A stretch of DNA of 64,000 nucleotides from Myrica gale (GCA_963930655.1 OZ005611.1:9307501-9371500); one strand, 5' to 3'. Positions 49,584-63,286 are shown, counted from the stretch's first letter. The notes: generated by a model not told the origin, from the letters alone. Program-made: numbers and translations.

Positions 49584-51816
49584 ATGGGTTCGATTACGCC
49601 TGAGCTGAGCTTGGATTTTAGGCCAACATTTGTGCCCAAAACGATCGCTGATTTTCTCGGAGAGGTTTCGATGATGGGGAACGTCTCGGAGAGGGTGTCG
49701 AAGCTCGACGACTTCGTTAAGAGATTGGAGGAGGAAATGAGGAAGATCGATGCGTTCAAGCGCGAACTTCCTCTCTGCATGACTTTATTGAAGGATGGTA
49801 GGTATTGTGCTTGAGTTTGTTTTTTCCCTTTTCATTCTAATCTGGTAAATAAGTTTGGTTTTCAGGAATGGGTTTTGATTGTGGAGGATTCCAATATATG
49901 GGCTTCTTCGTATTTGTTATTTCGCTTTAAAGGAAAAATATTTTGGAGATGGGTTTTTTTTATCATTTTCATTAAACGGGTGTTTTTCTTTTCAAATACG
50001 AAAAATCTATTTGGGAAACAGGTAGTCGGATTCCAATTCTGCAATGGATTTCGAGTTTAATAAATGAGTTTATGCCGTTTTGACAGTTTGCTTATCTCTT
50101 TGGGAATGTTTGCTTTTGCAGCGACTAGAGCATTGAAAGAGGAGTCAGTACAATGCAGTGCACCAAATGAAGTTCAACCAGTGTTGGAGGAGTTCATACC
50201 ACTGAAGAAAGATTGTGAAAAAAATGAAGAAAACAAGAACGAAAAAGACTACAGGGATAAGAAGAATTGGATGAGCTCTGTTCAGCTCTGGAACACCGAT
50301 GATAATGCCTCTACTGATAGCACCAAACATGTTCCAAAATCAGAAACAAAGGTATAAAGCAGAATAGCAAAACATTATGACTTACTTGACAAAGAAAATC
50401 CATGGAAATTTATCAAAATGATTGAAAGAATCAGGGAATTAATGTTTCTTATTTGGTATGGCAGAGAGGTGGGGAAGAGAGTAACTTAGGAAGCGAGGAG
50501 CCATTCCAGTCTTGTATAAATAGGGGTGGAGGCATGGGATTTATGCCATTCAAGGCCTATTCAGGTTTTTCCACGGCGAGCAAGGAAGAAGTGGAATTGC
50601 CGGTTCATGGCCTTTCACTTCTCACTCCAGGTATTAAGAATCCGAAGGAAGAGTTGGCTTCTCACGTTTCAAGAACTGGCTGTAGCAGAGCAGTTTCATC
50701 CTCTGCTCCTACGCCAACTACACGGAGCGTGGCACAGCAGCAGACTGCTAGGAAGCAGAGGAGGTGCTGGTCACCAGAGTTGCACAGGCGGTTTGTCAAT
50801 GCTCTGCAGCAACTTGGCGGTACACAAGGTTACAATCTGAATCTAAAATCAATGTTCTTGACAAATGGAGATTTGTTATTTGAACACTCTGTTAGTGATT
50901 GAATGTGACTAGACCAATAAATAGACTTCAATTGTAAAATTAAGCTTTGTTATGGGGTAAGACTCAAATTGTTTCAAGTTTGATTGTGCAAAATAACTGA
51001 AGTATAGGACTTATGCTATTCAATTTTTTTTTCTTCTCACTTTTCATTCGCATGATAAGATATTAATGTGTTACGAGGAGAAATTGGTTTATTAGAGGGT
51101 TGAGTTAGAGAATAGGGAGCTTGTGTTTGTTGCTGGAAGCCTGTTATTTGGAATCAATTGATCGCTTTTTATGCATAGCTTTGCTAGATTGCATTACCCT
51201 CACTTTTATGTGGAAGGCTCCTAACTTGAATTTTTCTTCTTCTATTTCAGCGGCCACCCCAAAGCAAATTAGAGAACTGATGCAGGTTGACGGGCTGACC
51301 AATGATGAAGTTAAAAGTCATTTGCAAGTAAGTCATTCATTTTCCCTGTTCTTTTCTTCCCCCGGAAGAATGAGGGATAAGTTACTATTTCTTTTCTTTT
51401 CTCTCCATTCAAAAATTTTTGCTTCCACTACTCAATTCTGAATGACACCATTGAATATATATGGTCTGAGTGGAAATTGAATTCTGTTGGTCACAGTTTG
51501 ACAACAGGTGTGTTTTCACATTTTGCAGAAATACAGGCTTCATACTCGAAGGCCTCCAGCTTCTACATCAGCTGCCCCAACAAATCAATCTGTTGTTGTT
51601 TTGGGAGGTTTATGGATGCCTCAAGATCAGTATGGTGAATCTTCCAAGGCATGCAATTCTCAGTCTGGATCTCCCCAAGGTCCCCTCCAGTTAACTGGGA
51701 ACACTGGAGGGACTTCAACCACAGGGGGTGACAGCATGGAAGATGATGAAGATGCAAAATCCGAGGGCTATAGCTGGAAAAGTCACGTCCAGAAGCCTGG
51801 AAAAGTTGATGTATAG
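49584..51816 (+). CDS. HHO/NIGT1-type GARP transcription factor, five exons, 390 aa
   Basis: Nuclear DNA-binding protein of the HRS1-homologue (HHO) group, known as repressors linking nitrate and phosphate status and also acting in flower development. Exons: 49584-49797, 50122-50351, 50465-50828, 51251-51327, 51529-51816. Phases are consistent and all borders are GT..AG. The N-terminus [20 protein letters not shown] with [20 protein letters not shown] and [20 protein letters not shown] is the conserved HHO dimerisation/coil region. The GARP (MYB-like) domain begins at [20 protein letters not shown] (from about residue 247), continues [20 protein letters not shown] and ends [25 protein letters not shown] follows, as in other HHOs. 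Introns split the GARP domain at the usual places. The tail is acidic and Ser/Gly-rich. Nothing looks broken. The exact HHO orthologue was not determined. Confidence 0.94.
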
Positions 51817-54565
51817 AGTTCATCCACCATGAATTTTGCGGATAAGAAGTAGAAGTGGGAGGAGATTATTACTATATAAGAATATTACACTATACATAAA
51901 ACTGTAGAAGGATCTTGAACGAGGCTCTGAAATTTTGCAGGATTAGCTTTCCTTCTGTCTTATATTTGACTTGAGATTCTATTGCGGGATTGGTACAAGA
52001 ATTCTGAGCATGATCCATGTTTGCATGGAAGAAACAAGGCCATTTCTCCATGTTACCACAATATTTTAATTTTAATTTCCCTAACCGCAGGATTTCAATA
52101 TTTGCTCTTTTCTTTGGTTAGAACACATTTACGGTCTGCAAATGCGTTGTTAGCGGATAATAGGTTGTTGCTCCTATCTCGATCTATTTTAGTAGTTAGT
52201 GGTGCTGTCAGGAGCAGAAAACCACAAGTTGAGCTCCATGTGGTTGTCAGTCACACAGAGTAACAGAAAACTGGATATCCAGCCTAAGCTGTACCATCAA
52301 TGGTTGAAATGTTTAAACAGTTTTTACCCAAAAAAATTAAAAAAGGAGAAGTGGGTCAATTCTGTCAGAAAATTGTAGAACTTGAAGTGAATTTGAGAGA
52401 AATACATAACAAAATGAAACAAAAACGAGTATTTGCCGAAAGTTCCAGACCCAGATAAGATTCCTTCCCAGTTCAGACCATATGGGCTGTTTCGAGTTTT
52501 AGTACAAATTACTTCGATCTGTCGTCTTCTCCAGTAACTTTAAAGTTGCTTTCCTTAGCACTTGAACTGGTGCAATTTGTTGCACGTTAAAAATACCAGC
52601 GTGATCTTTTGGGAATCATTTTGTCTTGGCGTAGCACTGTTGTGTTAATGGGAAATTGCTAAGAAACGTGTCTCCCTTAAATGTGTATTTCTCGAAACCA
52701 CAATTGGTGGGGACAGTGTTTTGGTCGTACAAGAAAACAGGGAAAGATCCGGACTTATCTTTATGAGAATATAAGTTTATTTCTTCATTTGTTGTGGTTA
52801 TCCTCAATCTTCCGGAATTAGGTTTTCTTATATTTAATTGAAAAAGTAGGCAAGTTAGAAGTTGGCGTCATTGTCCCGAACTTAGCTCACAAGGATACCC
52901 TTAATATTATTTTCACCCAAAAGGGTGCTGATCTGGTCCTCCATGCGGATTTCACAAAGTATATGAAAGGATGGAGCACTGAGGAAGTTTAAAGGGTGAA
53001 CAAATTGGCCTTTGGATAATTTAAATGGTAGTGAGGGGTCTTAAAAGTGTGGGTTAGACACATACTCAAGGGTTAAAATTATCACTTGTGTAAAAAATTC
53101 GCAACTTAAATAGAGAATTGATTAGTCTTTTTCAGATTTGCTATGAAGTTGAACTCAACTAGAATGTATACTGAGTCATGTATGTTCGAACCCAATACAT
53201 GTAAATGAGTGTTTGGATTTCTCTAATAACAAAAAAAAAACTTTGTTCAGCCAATCATTTTGCCATGCCTTGCATATTGAAAATAAAAATCTTAATGCTT
53301 ACTAGTTCGAGGGAAAAAAAGGACTCATTTCAAGCAAAAAGGGTACATGAATATCCAAAGGTTTAAGCAATTCATCAGGGTACCATATCATATGGTTCTG
53401 AACCAGCTGACCCAATTATGTGGTGTCTCCAAACAGCCTCTTAATGAGTCAAATTGCTGAAAGTCCCCCGAGTTCATCCTTTTACCTAACGCAGTCCTAT
53501 CCCACTGAGAAAAACACAATCAGTCATTATTCTCATCCGGGTGCATGACAAAACAGTCACACTCCCAGGCAAAATAATGGAGAGAATCTTGTAGACAAAA
53601 TACATTGAAGGAGCCCACACTGACAGGTCCACATTTATATGGTATAAATTGTTTGTTTGGTGAAAACAAGAGCGAGTGAAAATGGTGGAACCTCTCATCA
53701 ACTGCTTCTCCCAATAGGTCATTTTATTATTTTAATCATTTTGTTTGTTTTGAGTAAACTGGTCAGATCTCATATCTGATAAGTATTCTCTTTCTTTGGC
53801 TTAGAGAAAATAGAAAAAAAAAAAGTTATTCTCTTTCTTTTATTGGTAGATGGATTAGCGACTTGTAGAATAGAATGTATTTAGCAGCTAAGCACATCGG
53901 CAGCTGAAAGCAAATGCAGTTGGTCCCACGAGGAAAACCAGTCCTATTGAAGATTCCTTGAAAGAACAGCCACAGATAATGATCCCTTTTGATTGGCATG
54001 GCATCATTTGGAAATATTAAATTGGAAAATCTCTACCAAAAACGACATATATATACAGATCGCTTCCAAAGGGACAAATGTACAGAAGGGTTTGGTGAAT
54101 ATGCCAACCAGGTAACGAAAAGCAGGTTTTTCAAAATATTTTCTGCTCCTAACTTTTTCCTGGAGAAGATAAGTTTCTTGATCCATAAAAAAAGATGAAG
54201 AAAGAATCTAGTACTCCCTTATTAAGATAGCACCAAGAATGAAATAACATCCTGTTCACGCGTCTTTGGTTAAGAAATATCTACCTTGGTTCTTGAATTG
54301 TGACCCAAGTACTTCTAACTATAACGAGTGAAATCAGATATTTTGACAATTGACAGTGAATGTGGTTCCACTTTGAGAAGATCATGATCTCCAATTGGAT
54401 ATGATTTTCTAGACCAAATTTTGCCGCCGTCTCTGAAATGATTGAAACCAACTCTTCGGTTGAGTGCTCTGAGTTTTGTCCCGATTCTTACTATCAGAGC
54501 TCGACTGTTTTAGCCTACTTTCCTCATGTTGGATGGCATCCTTACAACATTCATTCCTACAGGCT
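51817..54565. other. Intergenic, 3' flank of HHO
   Basis: Presumed HHO 3' UTR at the start, then AT-rich sequence without recognised genes or bounded repeats up to the MITE at 54576. Confidence 0.45.
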
Positions 54566-54575
54566 ATACTTACAT

Positions 54576-54830
54576 GGCAAAAGTTATTGTGTGATTGAGG
54601 TTATTGTGTGAGTGTATGAGTGGACGGGTGAGATTAGAAGTTGAGAAATCTAATGGCTGAAAAAACGCCACATCATTTAATGAACCCGACCCGCTAACCC
54701 GATCCACGAAACTGATCCGGTTTCATTAAATTATGTGGCATTTTTTCAGCCATTAGATTTCTCAACTTCTAATCTCACCCGTCGACTCACACACTCACAC
54801 CATAACTTCACTCACACAATAACCATGGCC
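54576..54830. mobile_element. Hairpin MITE (255 bp), Mutator-like
   Basis: Almost the whole element is an inverted repeat: GAGATTAGAAGTTGAGAAAT and AATGGCTGAAAAAA on the left are mirrored on the right around a short loop near 54690. Ends GGCAAAAGTTATTGTGTGA and CACACAATAACCATGGCC. The 10-bp flank ATACTTACAT is present on both sides (54566-54575, 54831-54840), in the size range of MULE duplications. Confidence 0.8.
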
Positions 54831-55705
54831 ATACTTACATGGGATATCTGCTGCCTGCATATTTACTGCTCCGGTGAAATCACGGTGATCTATCTACTCA
54901 GTAGATCACCTAAAACAGGTTCCTTTTTCTTTGTTGTTGTTTTTTGGTGGCGGCGGGGAACCGGCTGATACAACTAATGAAAACAGGAATATAAAACTAG
55001 AAAATGAGCCACCAAACTGATAAGCTGATTTTCCCAACAACTTCGCCTTCCAAGACTATCTCCAGAAAAATTGACTTACTAGCCATGGAGGCTGAATGAA
55101 AGACCCGACCGACACGAAGTAATCCTTGCTTGGGTTTCTAGGAATCCAAATGGGTAGGCCGAAGTCACAACCTTGTTTGATCTTATCTTTGTTTCAGACC
55201 CATGGTCGTCAGAGCGACGCAATATTGGGCTTGTTGGGTCCATATAAAGTGGGTGTAAACTGGCCTCAAGAGAAACCCAGCCTCCCTCAAGTAGAGACTG
55301 GACTAGAATTGGATCAAAACCCCGAGTTGGGCTTGGAAGTTCTTTTCAATCGGGGTGGTCCCTTTTCCGGTCCCTATAGTATCCCTCGGCTCCCGAAAGC
55401 CACAGATGACAGATTTTTTTTTTCTAAGTCACAGATGACAGATTTTAGTTGAGCATATTTGGCAATCAGTTGTACACCTCGGCATCGAGGAAAATAACGA
55501 AACAGATGTGCGATATTTGACTGACCCATGTTTCTGTAGCTAGGTTTTAGGAATTCACAGAGAGAAAAGGAGAAAGCAGAGGCCACGCTTTTTGCGAAAT
55601 TCTAACCTTAAAAACCAGTCAAACCCACGAGTAACGGTCATGTGTAAGAAACCAGTCCCCCCGTTGAAAAATAGATGCCCGTAGTTGGGCGCCAAACGTG
55701 GATTG

Positions 55706-55712
55706 TATATAA
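55706..55712 (+). promoter_or_regulatory. Probable TATA box of LARP6
   Basis: TATATAA lies 118 bp upstream of the LARP6 start codon, which would put transcription start near 55740 and give a leader of about 85 nt. Position and sequence fit; no direct proof. Confidence 0.45.
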
Positions 55713-55823
55713 GAAAATATAGACAGTTACTATACTTCAGGTGGGAGGGAGAGAGAGAGAACAAGCCAAGATTCAAAGACAAATCTCATGTAGAGAACTG
55801 AAAAAACAACGACGAACAACAGA

Positions 55824-58800
55824 ATGGCGCAAGCACAACCTGATGAGAAAATTCAAGGTGGGTCACTTGAAAAGAACATGAAGGAGACGAACGGTGTATC
55901 TTTCAAATTCAATGCACAGGCGCCTGAGTTTGTCCCAAGATCACACACCCAGCTGCCCGTCTCGGGTTATTTCTACCCATGCTTCAACTTTCTTGGTGGG
56001 ACTGGTACTGGGTCTGATTGGCTCTACGTTGGGGACCACGAGACTGCATATTTGATCTCCAACCCGAATGTCACGTCACCCGATCGCTTCAGAACCATTC
56101 TCACAGATGATCTTAAGGAAAAGATCATCAAACAGGTGATTGATTCCGATAATTTTCTTCCCTTTCTTGCAGTTCTGTATTACTTTTTACCGTCTTTCAT
56201 CCTTTCTTTTGGCCCCGGCGTCGGGGGTTGTTCAAGGTCAGTTCCTTGTGCCAATGTGCAGAGATAACCTGATTGGTAGAGCTTGCCTTCAAGATTAAAC
56301 TGATTTAGATCCATATCCTTTTTTTCACGTGCAACACAATACAGAGCGTGAGGTTGGAAAAAAACAAACCAAACCAATGCAATTCAATTTCCTTATTTAG
56401 TCCTATTAGATAATCCCAAACCATCTCTTCTTTGTTATTCTGTTAGTCTCATGATTTGATTAATGTTTGTGAATGACTTAAATGGCTAGTCCCTAGTCCC
56501 CAACATATATCAATTTCTCATTAAAAATGGGTAATAATGGGAAGAACACAGGTTCAACACAAATAAGCAAATGAATAAACAACTAAAGAATAACATATAT
56601 ACTAGTTAATGGAATAATATCAACTTTGCTCTGCATGTGTCGTAACTGTTTGATATACTTGTCTTTAATTATTAGCTATATTTAGCTTCATGATTCTTGT
56701 CACCAGTTTTGTAATTTGTTCTGACTCTTTCTCTGACTGGTTCTCCTGTTGAAAATGTATACTGCTTTAGATCAAACTTCTCGATTGAGACTGTGAATGA
56801 GCCTCCACATAAAGCCTCTTCTGCAAAATCACCCCTGTTTTCGTTTTCCTGTCACAGTTCTTTTGAGATGATGATGTATTGTGTCCAAGCTCCTGTTCTA
56901 GTTTTTATCCCCTTTGAACATCAGGATGGTTTCTATATATGATGACAGGTCGAATATCAGTTCAGCAACGTGAGTCTGCTTGCAAATGAATCTTTGGTGA
57001 AACATATAAATAAAGATCCTGAAGGCTACGGTAAGGATCATGGCTAAGTGGGCTAATTACAGTCAATGGTTTTACCCATTAATTCGATTGAAAAGAGATA
57101 CCCATTCTTCCGTGTCTTCTTTGTGACAGTTCCGATCTCTGTTATTGCGTCCGCCAAAAAGATAAAGTCCCTTGTTGGTAGTGATCATCACCCTATACTT
57201 GCACAAGCACTTCTGTCCTCTTCGAAGCTGGTATGTCTTTTGGTCAACTTAAAAATTTTCCCATGATCTATCTCTCTTTATTTTAGTATGAAAATGTTTG
57301 AATTAAATCGTACAAATTTTTTTTTCGATGCGTACAATAAAAAACGCGTCGTGTTTCATGATGCCTGGAAGGTTGTAAGTGAAGACGCAAAAAAAGTCAG
57401 ACGTAAAGACCCTTTCACTGAGAAAGACAAAGAGGAGTTGCAGGTAAGACCAGCAAGACTTCCTAATTCCTATATGACATGGATGGCTGTAAATTGAGGA
57501 ATTTTCTTTTGTGTGATGGTTCTTTTTGTTTTGCAGTCTCGTATTGTTGTTGTAGAGAACTTGCCTGAAGATCACTCTCATCAAAACATTGAGAAAATAT
57601 TTGGTGTAGTTGGGAGGTAATTAGAGTTTTTCTAAACTTTGTAATCATGAGTTCCTTTTCTGGTAAATTCTAATTACAAGTGAAGGTAGTCTATTTTGCT
57701 TACTCTCGTTGCTGCCATGGGCATTGGGCAGGGTGAAAACAATTCGAATATGCCATCCCCAGGAAGCCAATTCATCTCGCTCCAAAGGCGATTTCTTATT
57801 TTTCAGCAACAAGGTAAAAAGAATGGATTGATCAATTTTCGTTCTTATAGCCAATAATCACTCCGGAGAGCATCTCTGATTTCTCCCAATTCCTTCTTCT
57901 TTAGCACCATGCACTGGTGGAATATGAGACAACTGAGAAAGCTGAAAAAGCGGTATGTAAAAGCTATGAATTAAGAAGTTTATGTACGCTCACTTTTTTC
58001 CACATTGACATTGCATCGTCGATAATGACTCGCCAACTTCACCAGGTCGAAACTTTGAATGATGAAAGGAACTGGAGAAAAGGGCTTAGAGTAAGGATGC
58101 TGATTAGACGCTCGGTATGGCCCATCTGATATTAAAACTAGTTTTCCTCCTTTCTGATTCGTTTCATCACTCTGCTTCTCTTCCGAAGGTATTCTTACAA
58201 GTTACAACTTCATATATATTGCAATTATGTCCAGCCAAAATCTGTTCTGAAGAACAGAAGGTCAGAATTTGATGGCATTTTAGAGGAGGACGAGGCAGCT
58301 CATCCTGAATCCCCTATAGATTACAACACAAACTCGGTATTTGAGAGCAACGTAAGTGTCCTTTGCTTCTATAAGTAGTACTCATATTGGAGAATCTTTT
58401 ATGAATGCAACAGGCTCTGTGATCTTCTAATTGACCAGGGATTACTATAGGGTCATTTTGGGGCGTATATGCTTGACATATACCTCTTGATCACCTCATT
58501 CAAAATCTTCGACAAGTTACCGTTTTCAAGACCCTTAGTACACAAATTAAGGATCAAAGCAAAACAAGTTAAAGTCATCTTTGATTCCTTTGTAGGTAGA
58601 CGAGAATTCAGTGGGAGCATCAAAGAAAGGATGGGGTCGAGGACGTGGAAAATCCAGAGGACGTGGTCATAGCCATAATGGGCGCGGACTGCCTGCTGCC
58701 TCATCTCCACAGTCGAATAGTGGTATTCAGGGTGAACCATCTGCCAAACAGGCTTACAAGGGCCCAAGGATGCCAGATGGGACAAGGGGTTTCGCCGTGG

Positions 58801-58883
58801 GACGAGGCAGGCCACTGATAAGTACAACACCACCTGGGGTAGCTAGTTCACCATATAAAGATAGTGATGGGATGGTGCTCTAA
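55824..58883 (+). CDS. LARP6: La-related protein 6 (LARP6B/C-like), ten exons, 416 aa
   Basis: RNA-binding protein of the LARP6 family, which in plants controls storage and translation of mRNAs (for example in pollen) and binds poly(A)-binding protein. Exons: 55824-56135, 56949-57030, 57130-57230, 57372-57443, 57537-57616, 57732-57813, 57905-57952, 58046-58114, 58235-58351, 58596-58883. Phases are consistent and all borders GT..AG. Domains: PAM2 motif FKFNAQAPEFVPRS (res 27-40), La motif (about 92-175: KEKIIKQVEYQFSNVSLLAN, INKDPEGYVPISVIASAKKI), RRM (from 190: SRIVVVENLPEDHSHQNIEK, FGVVGRVKTIRICHP) to about 282, then an RG-rich tail (GWGRGRGKSRGRG) and the SUZ-C-like GPRMPDGTRGFAVGRG. The La-motif aromatic pair reads YQFSN rather than YYFSD, as in the 6B/6C subgroup. 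Complete and apparently functional. Confidence 0.94.
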
Positions 58884-59459
58884 TTCTTTTGTTTCGTCTA
58901 TTGTGCTTACTATATAAGATGGCTCTGTGCATTTCCCAGTTAAAGTGTCTGAGAAAGTGGGGAATTGGTCAAGTAGCCAAAAAATTAATAGTGCCCGTGA
59001 TCTACTAGTAATCGCGGAGGTTCTGTACGTACTTACTAGACTGGATAGCAGTATATGGTGATGAGTTAAAGCTCATGAAAATGATTACTGTAGGTATTTA
59101 GTCGCAGGATATACATCCTCTCCCTCCCTCTGATTATTTTTTTTATTATAAGGTAATAAAATCTTTATCTTACTCGACAATATATTGTAGTGTTGATATC
59201 TACTTGTTCTGATTTGTTGACCAAAGTGGAACTGCCGAAGTGGTATACCTAAAACTCGCTGTTTCCATATTAGGACGTCCAAGTAAAAGCAGGGCAAAAA
59301 GTGAGGCATAAGATCAAGCATGAACATGCATGCATTTGGAGTTTGCAAATAAGCAAAATCAAATGCTCGGCCCACTCTTCCTAATTGGTGCTCAAACTGT
59401 CAAAGCTATTAATTTTTGTTATAGTGAGAAATAAGTAGTTTCAGAGGTCCCAGACAACT
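58884..59459. other. LARP6 3' flank
   Basis: Contains the presumed 3' UTR. No other gene is seen before the tRNA. Confidence 0.5.
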
Positions 59460-59533
59460 GGCCTATTAGCTCAGTTGGTTAGAGCGTCGTGCTAATAACG
59501 CGAAGGTCGCAGGTTCGAAACCTGCATGGGCCA
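59460..59533 (+). tRNA. tRNA-Ile (anticodon AAU)
   Basis: 74 nt. The acceptor stem GGCCTAT pairs with ATGGGCC, discriminator A. D-arm TAGCTCAGTTGGTTAGAGC, anticodon loop CTAATAA giving AAT, T-arm GCAGGTTCGAAACCTGC. The internal promoter boxes A (TAGCTCAGTTGG) and B (GGTTCGAAACC) are intact. No intron; CCA is not encoded, as normal in nuclear genes. A T-rich stretch follows, for polymerase III termination. Confidence 0.96.
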
Positions 59534-60131
59534 GCCAAGGTCGATCTACTTTGTTTTGTCTAAATGTATCTAAAACTGAACCGCTAGATAAAAAGAATAT
59601 GAGAAACACGTACCGGACCTATTTGTTTCCTGATTAGAATTTCCATTATATCTTGCTAATTTCTTTTATGCTTTTGAGAACGTGATGTCTACCCGATTAA
59701 ACTCCACCAATTTGTCAGACAGGACTAGGGTTAGTACGTACTTTGTTGGGTTCTGAGTAAGCAGGGTTTTCCGATTGACGTGCAACTTCTTCCAATGCCT
59801 GCAGCAGTAGGGTTAGGCAGCTTAGGCTCTCTTCAACTTATGTCATTGCTTCTCCATTTGCTTTTTCTCTCGTTTACCTGTCCGCTAATCTATGAAAAAA
59901 AAGAGTTTACCTGTCCGCTACTTCGTATTTGCAAGTTACCTACCTTTGCGTAGATTTCATATTTTATAGAGTATTTGATCGAGCCGCGCGACATCGATAA
60001 ATGTAATGTCCAGGGGGCGTATAAGGGGGGAAATCTTCACGAGTTGCAACTCTTTCGCAGCGTTAAGCACAAGTTGATTTGTGGCTGAAGACAAGTCAGG
60101 AGTCGATGAAGTTGGGTTGTTAATCTACTTT

Positions 60132-60165
<34 letters not shown>

Positions 60166-60441
60166 ATGTTATCAAAGTAATGTTATCAAACTCACTGGAA
60201 TATTGCAGCCCGCCGTCCAAGGACCTCCCAGGTATATAATTAGATGCCATGTCTTGAGACTATTTATTTCTAATAAACTACAGGTGGAAATATTGCAATC
60301 TCATTCGCTGTATGCAAAGTTAAAAGTATTTTAGACACCTTTTGATTCTTTGTTTCTATTTGAGTTTTAGACAAGTATCAAGTACAAGTTGAGACAAGTC
60401 AAAAAGAGATACCACAAAATAATACGTTGTTGTTATTAGTC
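59534..60441. other. Intergenic with TA microsatellite
   Basis: No gene recognised. A (TA)n run of about 28 bp lies at 60134-60162, followed by TAATGTTATCAAA twice in tandem. Confidence 0.55.
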
Positions 60442-60446
60442 CCTTC

Positions 60447-60969
60447 TGGTGATACAAATACTGAATTATACCCAGCTCAAATCAATTTGGGCCGGCAAGG
60501 GTAATTACATCTCTCTGAAACCCAAAGGATACACTCAAGACCATCGTGCATGCAGGTACAAAAATGTAGATCATCAGACGTGCCCTAAACGGTTGTTCAA
60601 ACAACCCCTTACAACTGTCAACTCCACGATTCCTCGATTCCGAAGGTGGAAAAAACGACCCCAACTCAGACGTGTAATAACCTTCGAACAGCACACAATC
60701 GCACGAGGAGAAATTCCCGCCAAAAGGGAAGCGAGAGAATGTGGGAGAAAGGCTATAAAAGCAAGAGAGAAGTGGGAGAGGTACGCATACGATAACAATT
60801 CTCTAAGCAATAAAAACTCACATAACGCCTCCACGAAGAAGACTGACTTAAGCATCGGAGGCTAGTAACCTCGATGTCCGAGACTATTCTTGTGATTTTG
60901 CAGGAAGGATACACGAAGATTGAAGCACCTCTACTCGGACGTGTTGACCATAAACCAACTGATTCGTCA
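60447..60969 (+). repeat. 5' LTR of the gypsy-type element
   Basis: Starts TGGTGATACAAATACTG (3' copy TGATGATACCAATACTG) and ends CGTCA. It contains a TATA box TATAAAA at 60754-60760. The open frame inside is not a gene. Confidence 0.88.
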
Positions 60970-61016
60970 GTTGGCGTCGTCTGTGGGAACGTTTACAGTT
61001 CTTTTGATAAAATGTT

Positions 61017-61945
61017 TATGGTGACCACCAAAAGTAAAGGAAAAGCGAAAGTCGGAGGTAACTCAGAACCACCTCAACAAGAAGTCAAACGATTGATGGA
61101 AGCCATCAACGAATCCTACAACCCGGGAAGAGAGCCGAGCCAAAACCACAGAAAACCTGGAGAAGCGTCCATCCAAGGAAGGCGTGCCAGAGAAACTCGC
61201 GTACCACAGGTCTCGATGTCGGAAAGGCATGACGAAGAGGCCTATGTCCCACCGTACAACAGAGGCTCACATTCTCCACCTGGAAGGAACGAAGACGCTG
61301 ATTGAGTGCACTCAAGGCTGGAACAAGTGTTGGCCGAGCTAGGAAGGATGAGACAGAAAGTGGACAAACCTCCGCCGTCCTCCATGGAGAGCATGATGCA
61401 TCAGTTAGAATCTCCATTCACCTCAAATGTTCTAACAGTCTGATTACCATCCAAATTTCGCATGCCAACGATGGAAAAATACACGGGAACAATCGACCCG
61501 CTCGACCATCTGGAAGGTTACACGTCACAGATGGATTTGCTGGACACCTAATACGCTATCAAATGTAAAGCATTCCCTACAACACTATCCGGACCAGCAC
61601 GCGTGTGGTTCAGTAGATTAAAACCACACTCTATTCTAAGCTTCAAAGAGCTCAGCAAAACCTTCGTCAGCCACTTTATCGCGAGTAAAAAGCAAAAGAA
61701 GCCGGTCATTCATCTCCTTTCCACCCGATAGAGGGAAAATGAAAGCCTGCGAGATTACGTGGTGCGCTTCAACCAGGAAAAGCTCAACGTAGAAGATAAA
61801 GTGGTGCTCACCGCCATCGTAGCTGGTTTAACCGACAGGAGATTTTTGTTCTCGCGAGGAAAGAAACCACCAGAGACCATCAGAGAATTCATTGAAAATG
61901 TGCAGAAGTACATGAACGCTGAGGACATGGTAACAGCACGCCGAT
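61017..61945 (+). pseudogene. Decayed gypsy gag
   Basis: The N-terminal part reads MVTTKSKGKAKVGGNSEPPQ onward until a stop near 61303. The capsid (Retrotrans_gag) part is readable around 61450-61945 with stops at about 61548 and 61729: MPTMEKYTGTIDPLDHLEGY, GPARVWFSRLKPHSILSFKE, RDYVVRFNQEKLNVEDKVVL. Several frame changes and stops make it non-functional. Confidence 0.8.
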
Positions 61946-63286
61946 AACAATCTGTTGATCCAGGAGGAACGCTGGCAAAAAGAAGGAAAGAAGGACCCCC
62001 AACTAGGCCCTCCATAACAGAAAGGGAGCAACGGTCGCCCCCACTGGTAGAACCGCGAACCAGGCTACACTTCACCCCTTTTAACACTTCTTCGAGGAAC
62101 TCAAGGAGATTCGAAACAGCCCTGAGATACAGTGGCCCCAGAGAATGTGATCTGATCCCAACGGACGAGACAACAGCCAGTCCTGCCGCTTCCATAATGA
62201 TTACGGTCACGACACAAACAATTGCATACAACTAAAGAGACAAATTGAAGCCTTTATTCAACAAGGTCGTCTCTGACAATTCACCACAATCAGGCCAAGG
62301 GAGCCATTCCGGAACGCTCCGAGGATTCCCGAGGACCAGCGCTTGGGGCCATACCGAAGAGACCAAAGGGAGGAACCACAGGGACGTCGAAGAGTCAACG
62401 AAGCCCCACAAGAGAGATAAAGATGTCGACGTCGAAGCGAAACCCTAGAACTCTACCTGAATAAATATGGACCGAGGTGATAAGCCGGGTCATACGCGAC
62501 AACCCTAAAAAATGGAAAAATCTTTGTCTAGTATCCCGACAATTCCGTAGAGCCGCTCATGGACTGACAGTGTATCGAAGACTGAGAATCGAAAACATAC
62601 TGCCCCGTATCCTCTGACAGAAGAATGGAGAATCCTTCGCGACAAGTGCTACGCGAACTAGAACCCGAATGAACTTTTCATCCGAGGTAGCAGAAAAATG
62701 TGTTGGACCTCTATGATCAATGAAGGACTGGGGGAAGTCCGCACCTTGGCCAAAGAAGGAAATCCGAAGGCAAATATCTACTCGCCTTGGCTTTCCACCA
62801 CCAAAGAAGGAATGCGAGGCAGGACGTTGTGGATCTGATTACGGAGCTTCGACGAGAGTTAAATGCAGAACAAATGCAGACCATAAGAAACATCATCGTA
62901 GATTGGGCAATAACTAGATACGGTCGGACTGATGGGCATCGGTATAGACTAGAAGAAAGACTGAAGTGCCCGAAGGAACATCCCTGCCATATCCCAACAG
63001 CAACCGAAATTCTAACACCATTTCCAGAATGGCGGATTGCCTATCGCCAATATCTCTGCAGCACTTGCTATGCGAACAAAGAATTTCGATGTAGTGAAAT
63101 ATATTTGGTTTCACAGGGAGTGCAATCGAATGGACAATTCCCCCAGGGGCCGAGATGTAATCACTAATAAAAATTCAATTTTTGCTATACATTTAGCTTC
63201 GTCGCCCTTGTACCTCGGCCTCCGAAGCACAACAAATATTCTCAACTAGATTCCCACCGCGAATCCGCTCGAGAATGGGGGGACTC

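Noticed and set aside
60134-60162. TA repeat as a CRISPR-like or regulatory array
   Set aside because: Plain dinucleotide microsatellite in a plant nuclear genome.
60449-60865. 138-codon open frame
   Set aside because: Lies wholly inside the 5' LTR of the gypsy-type element; the 3' LTR copy is not open over the same length.
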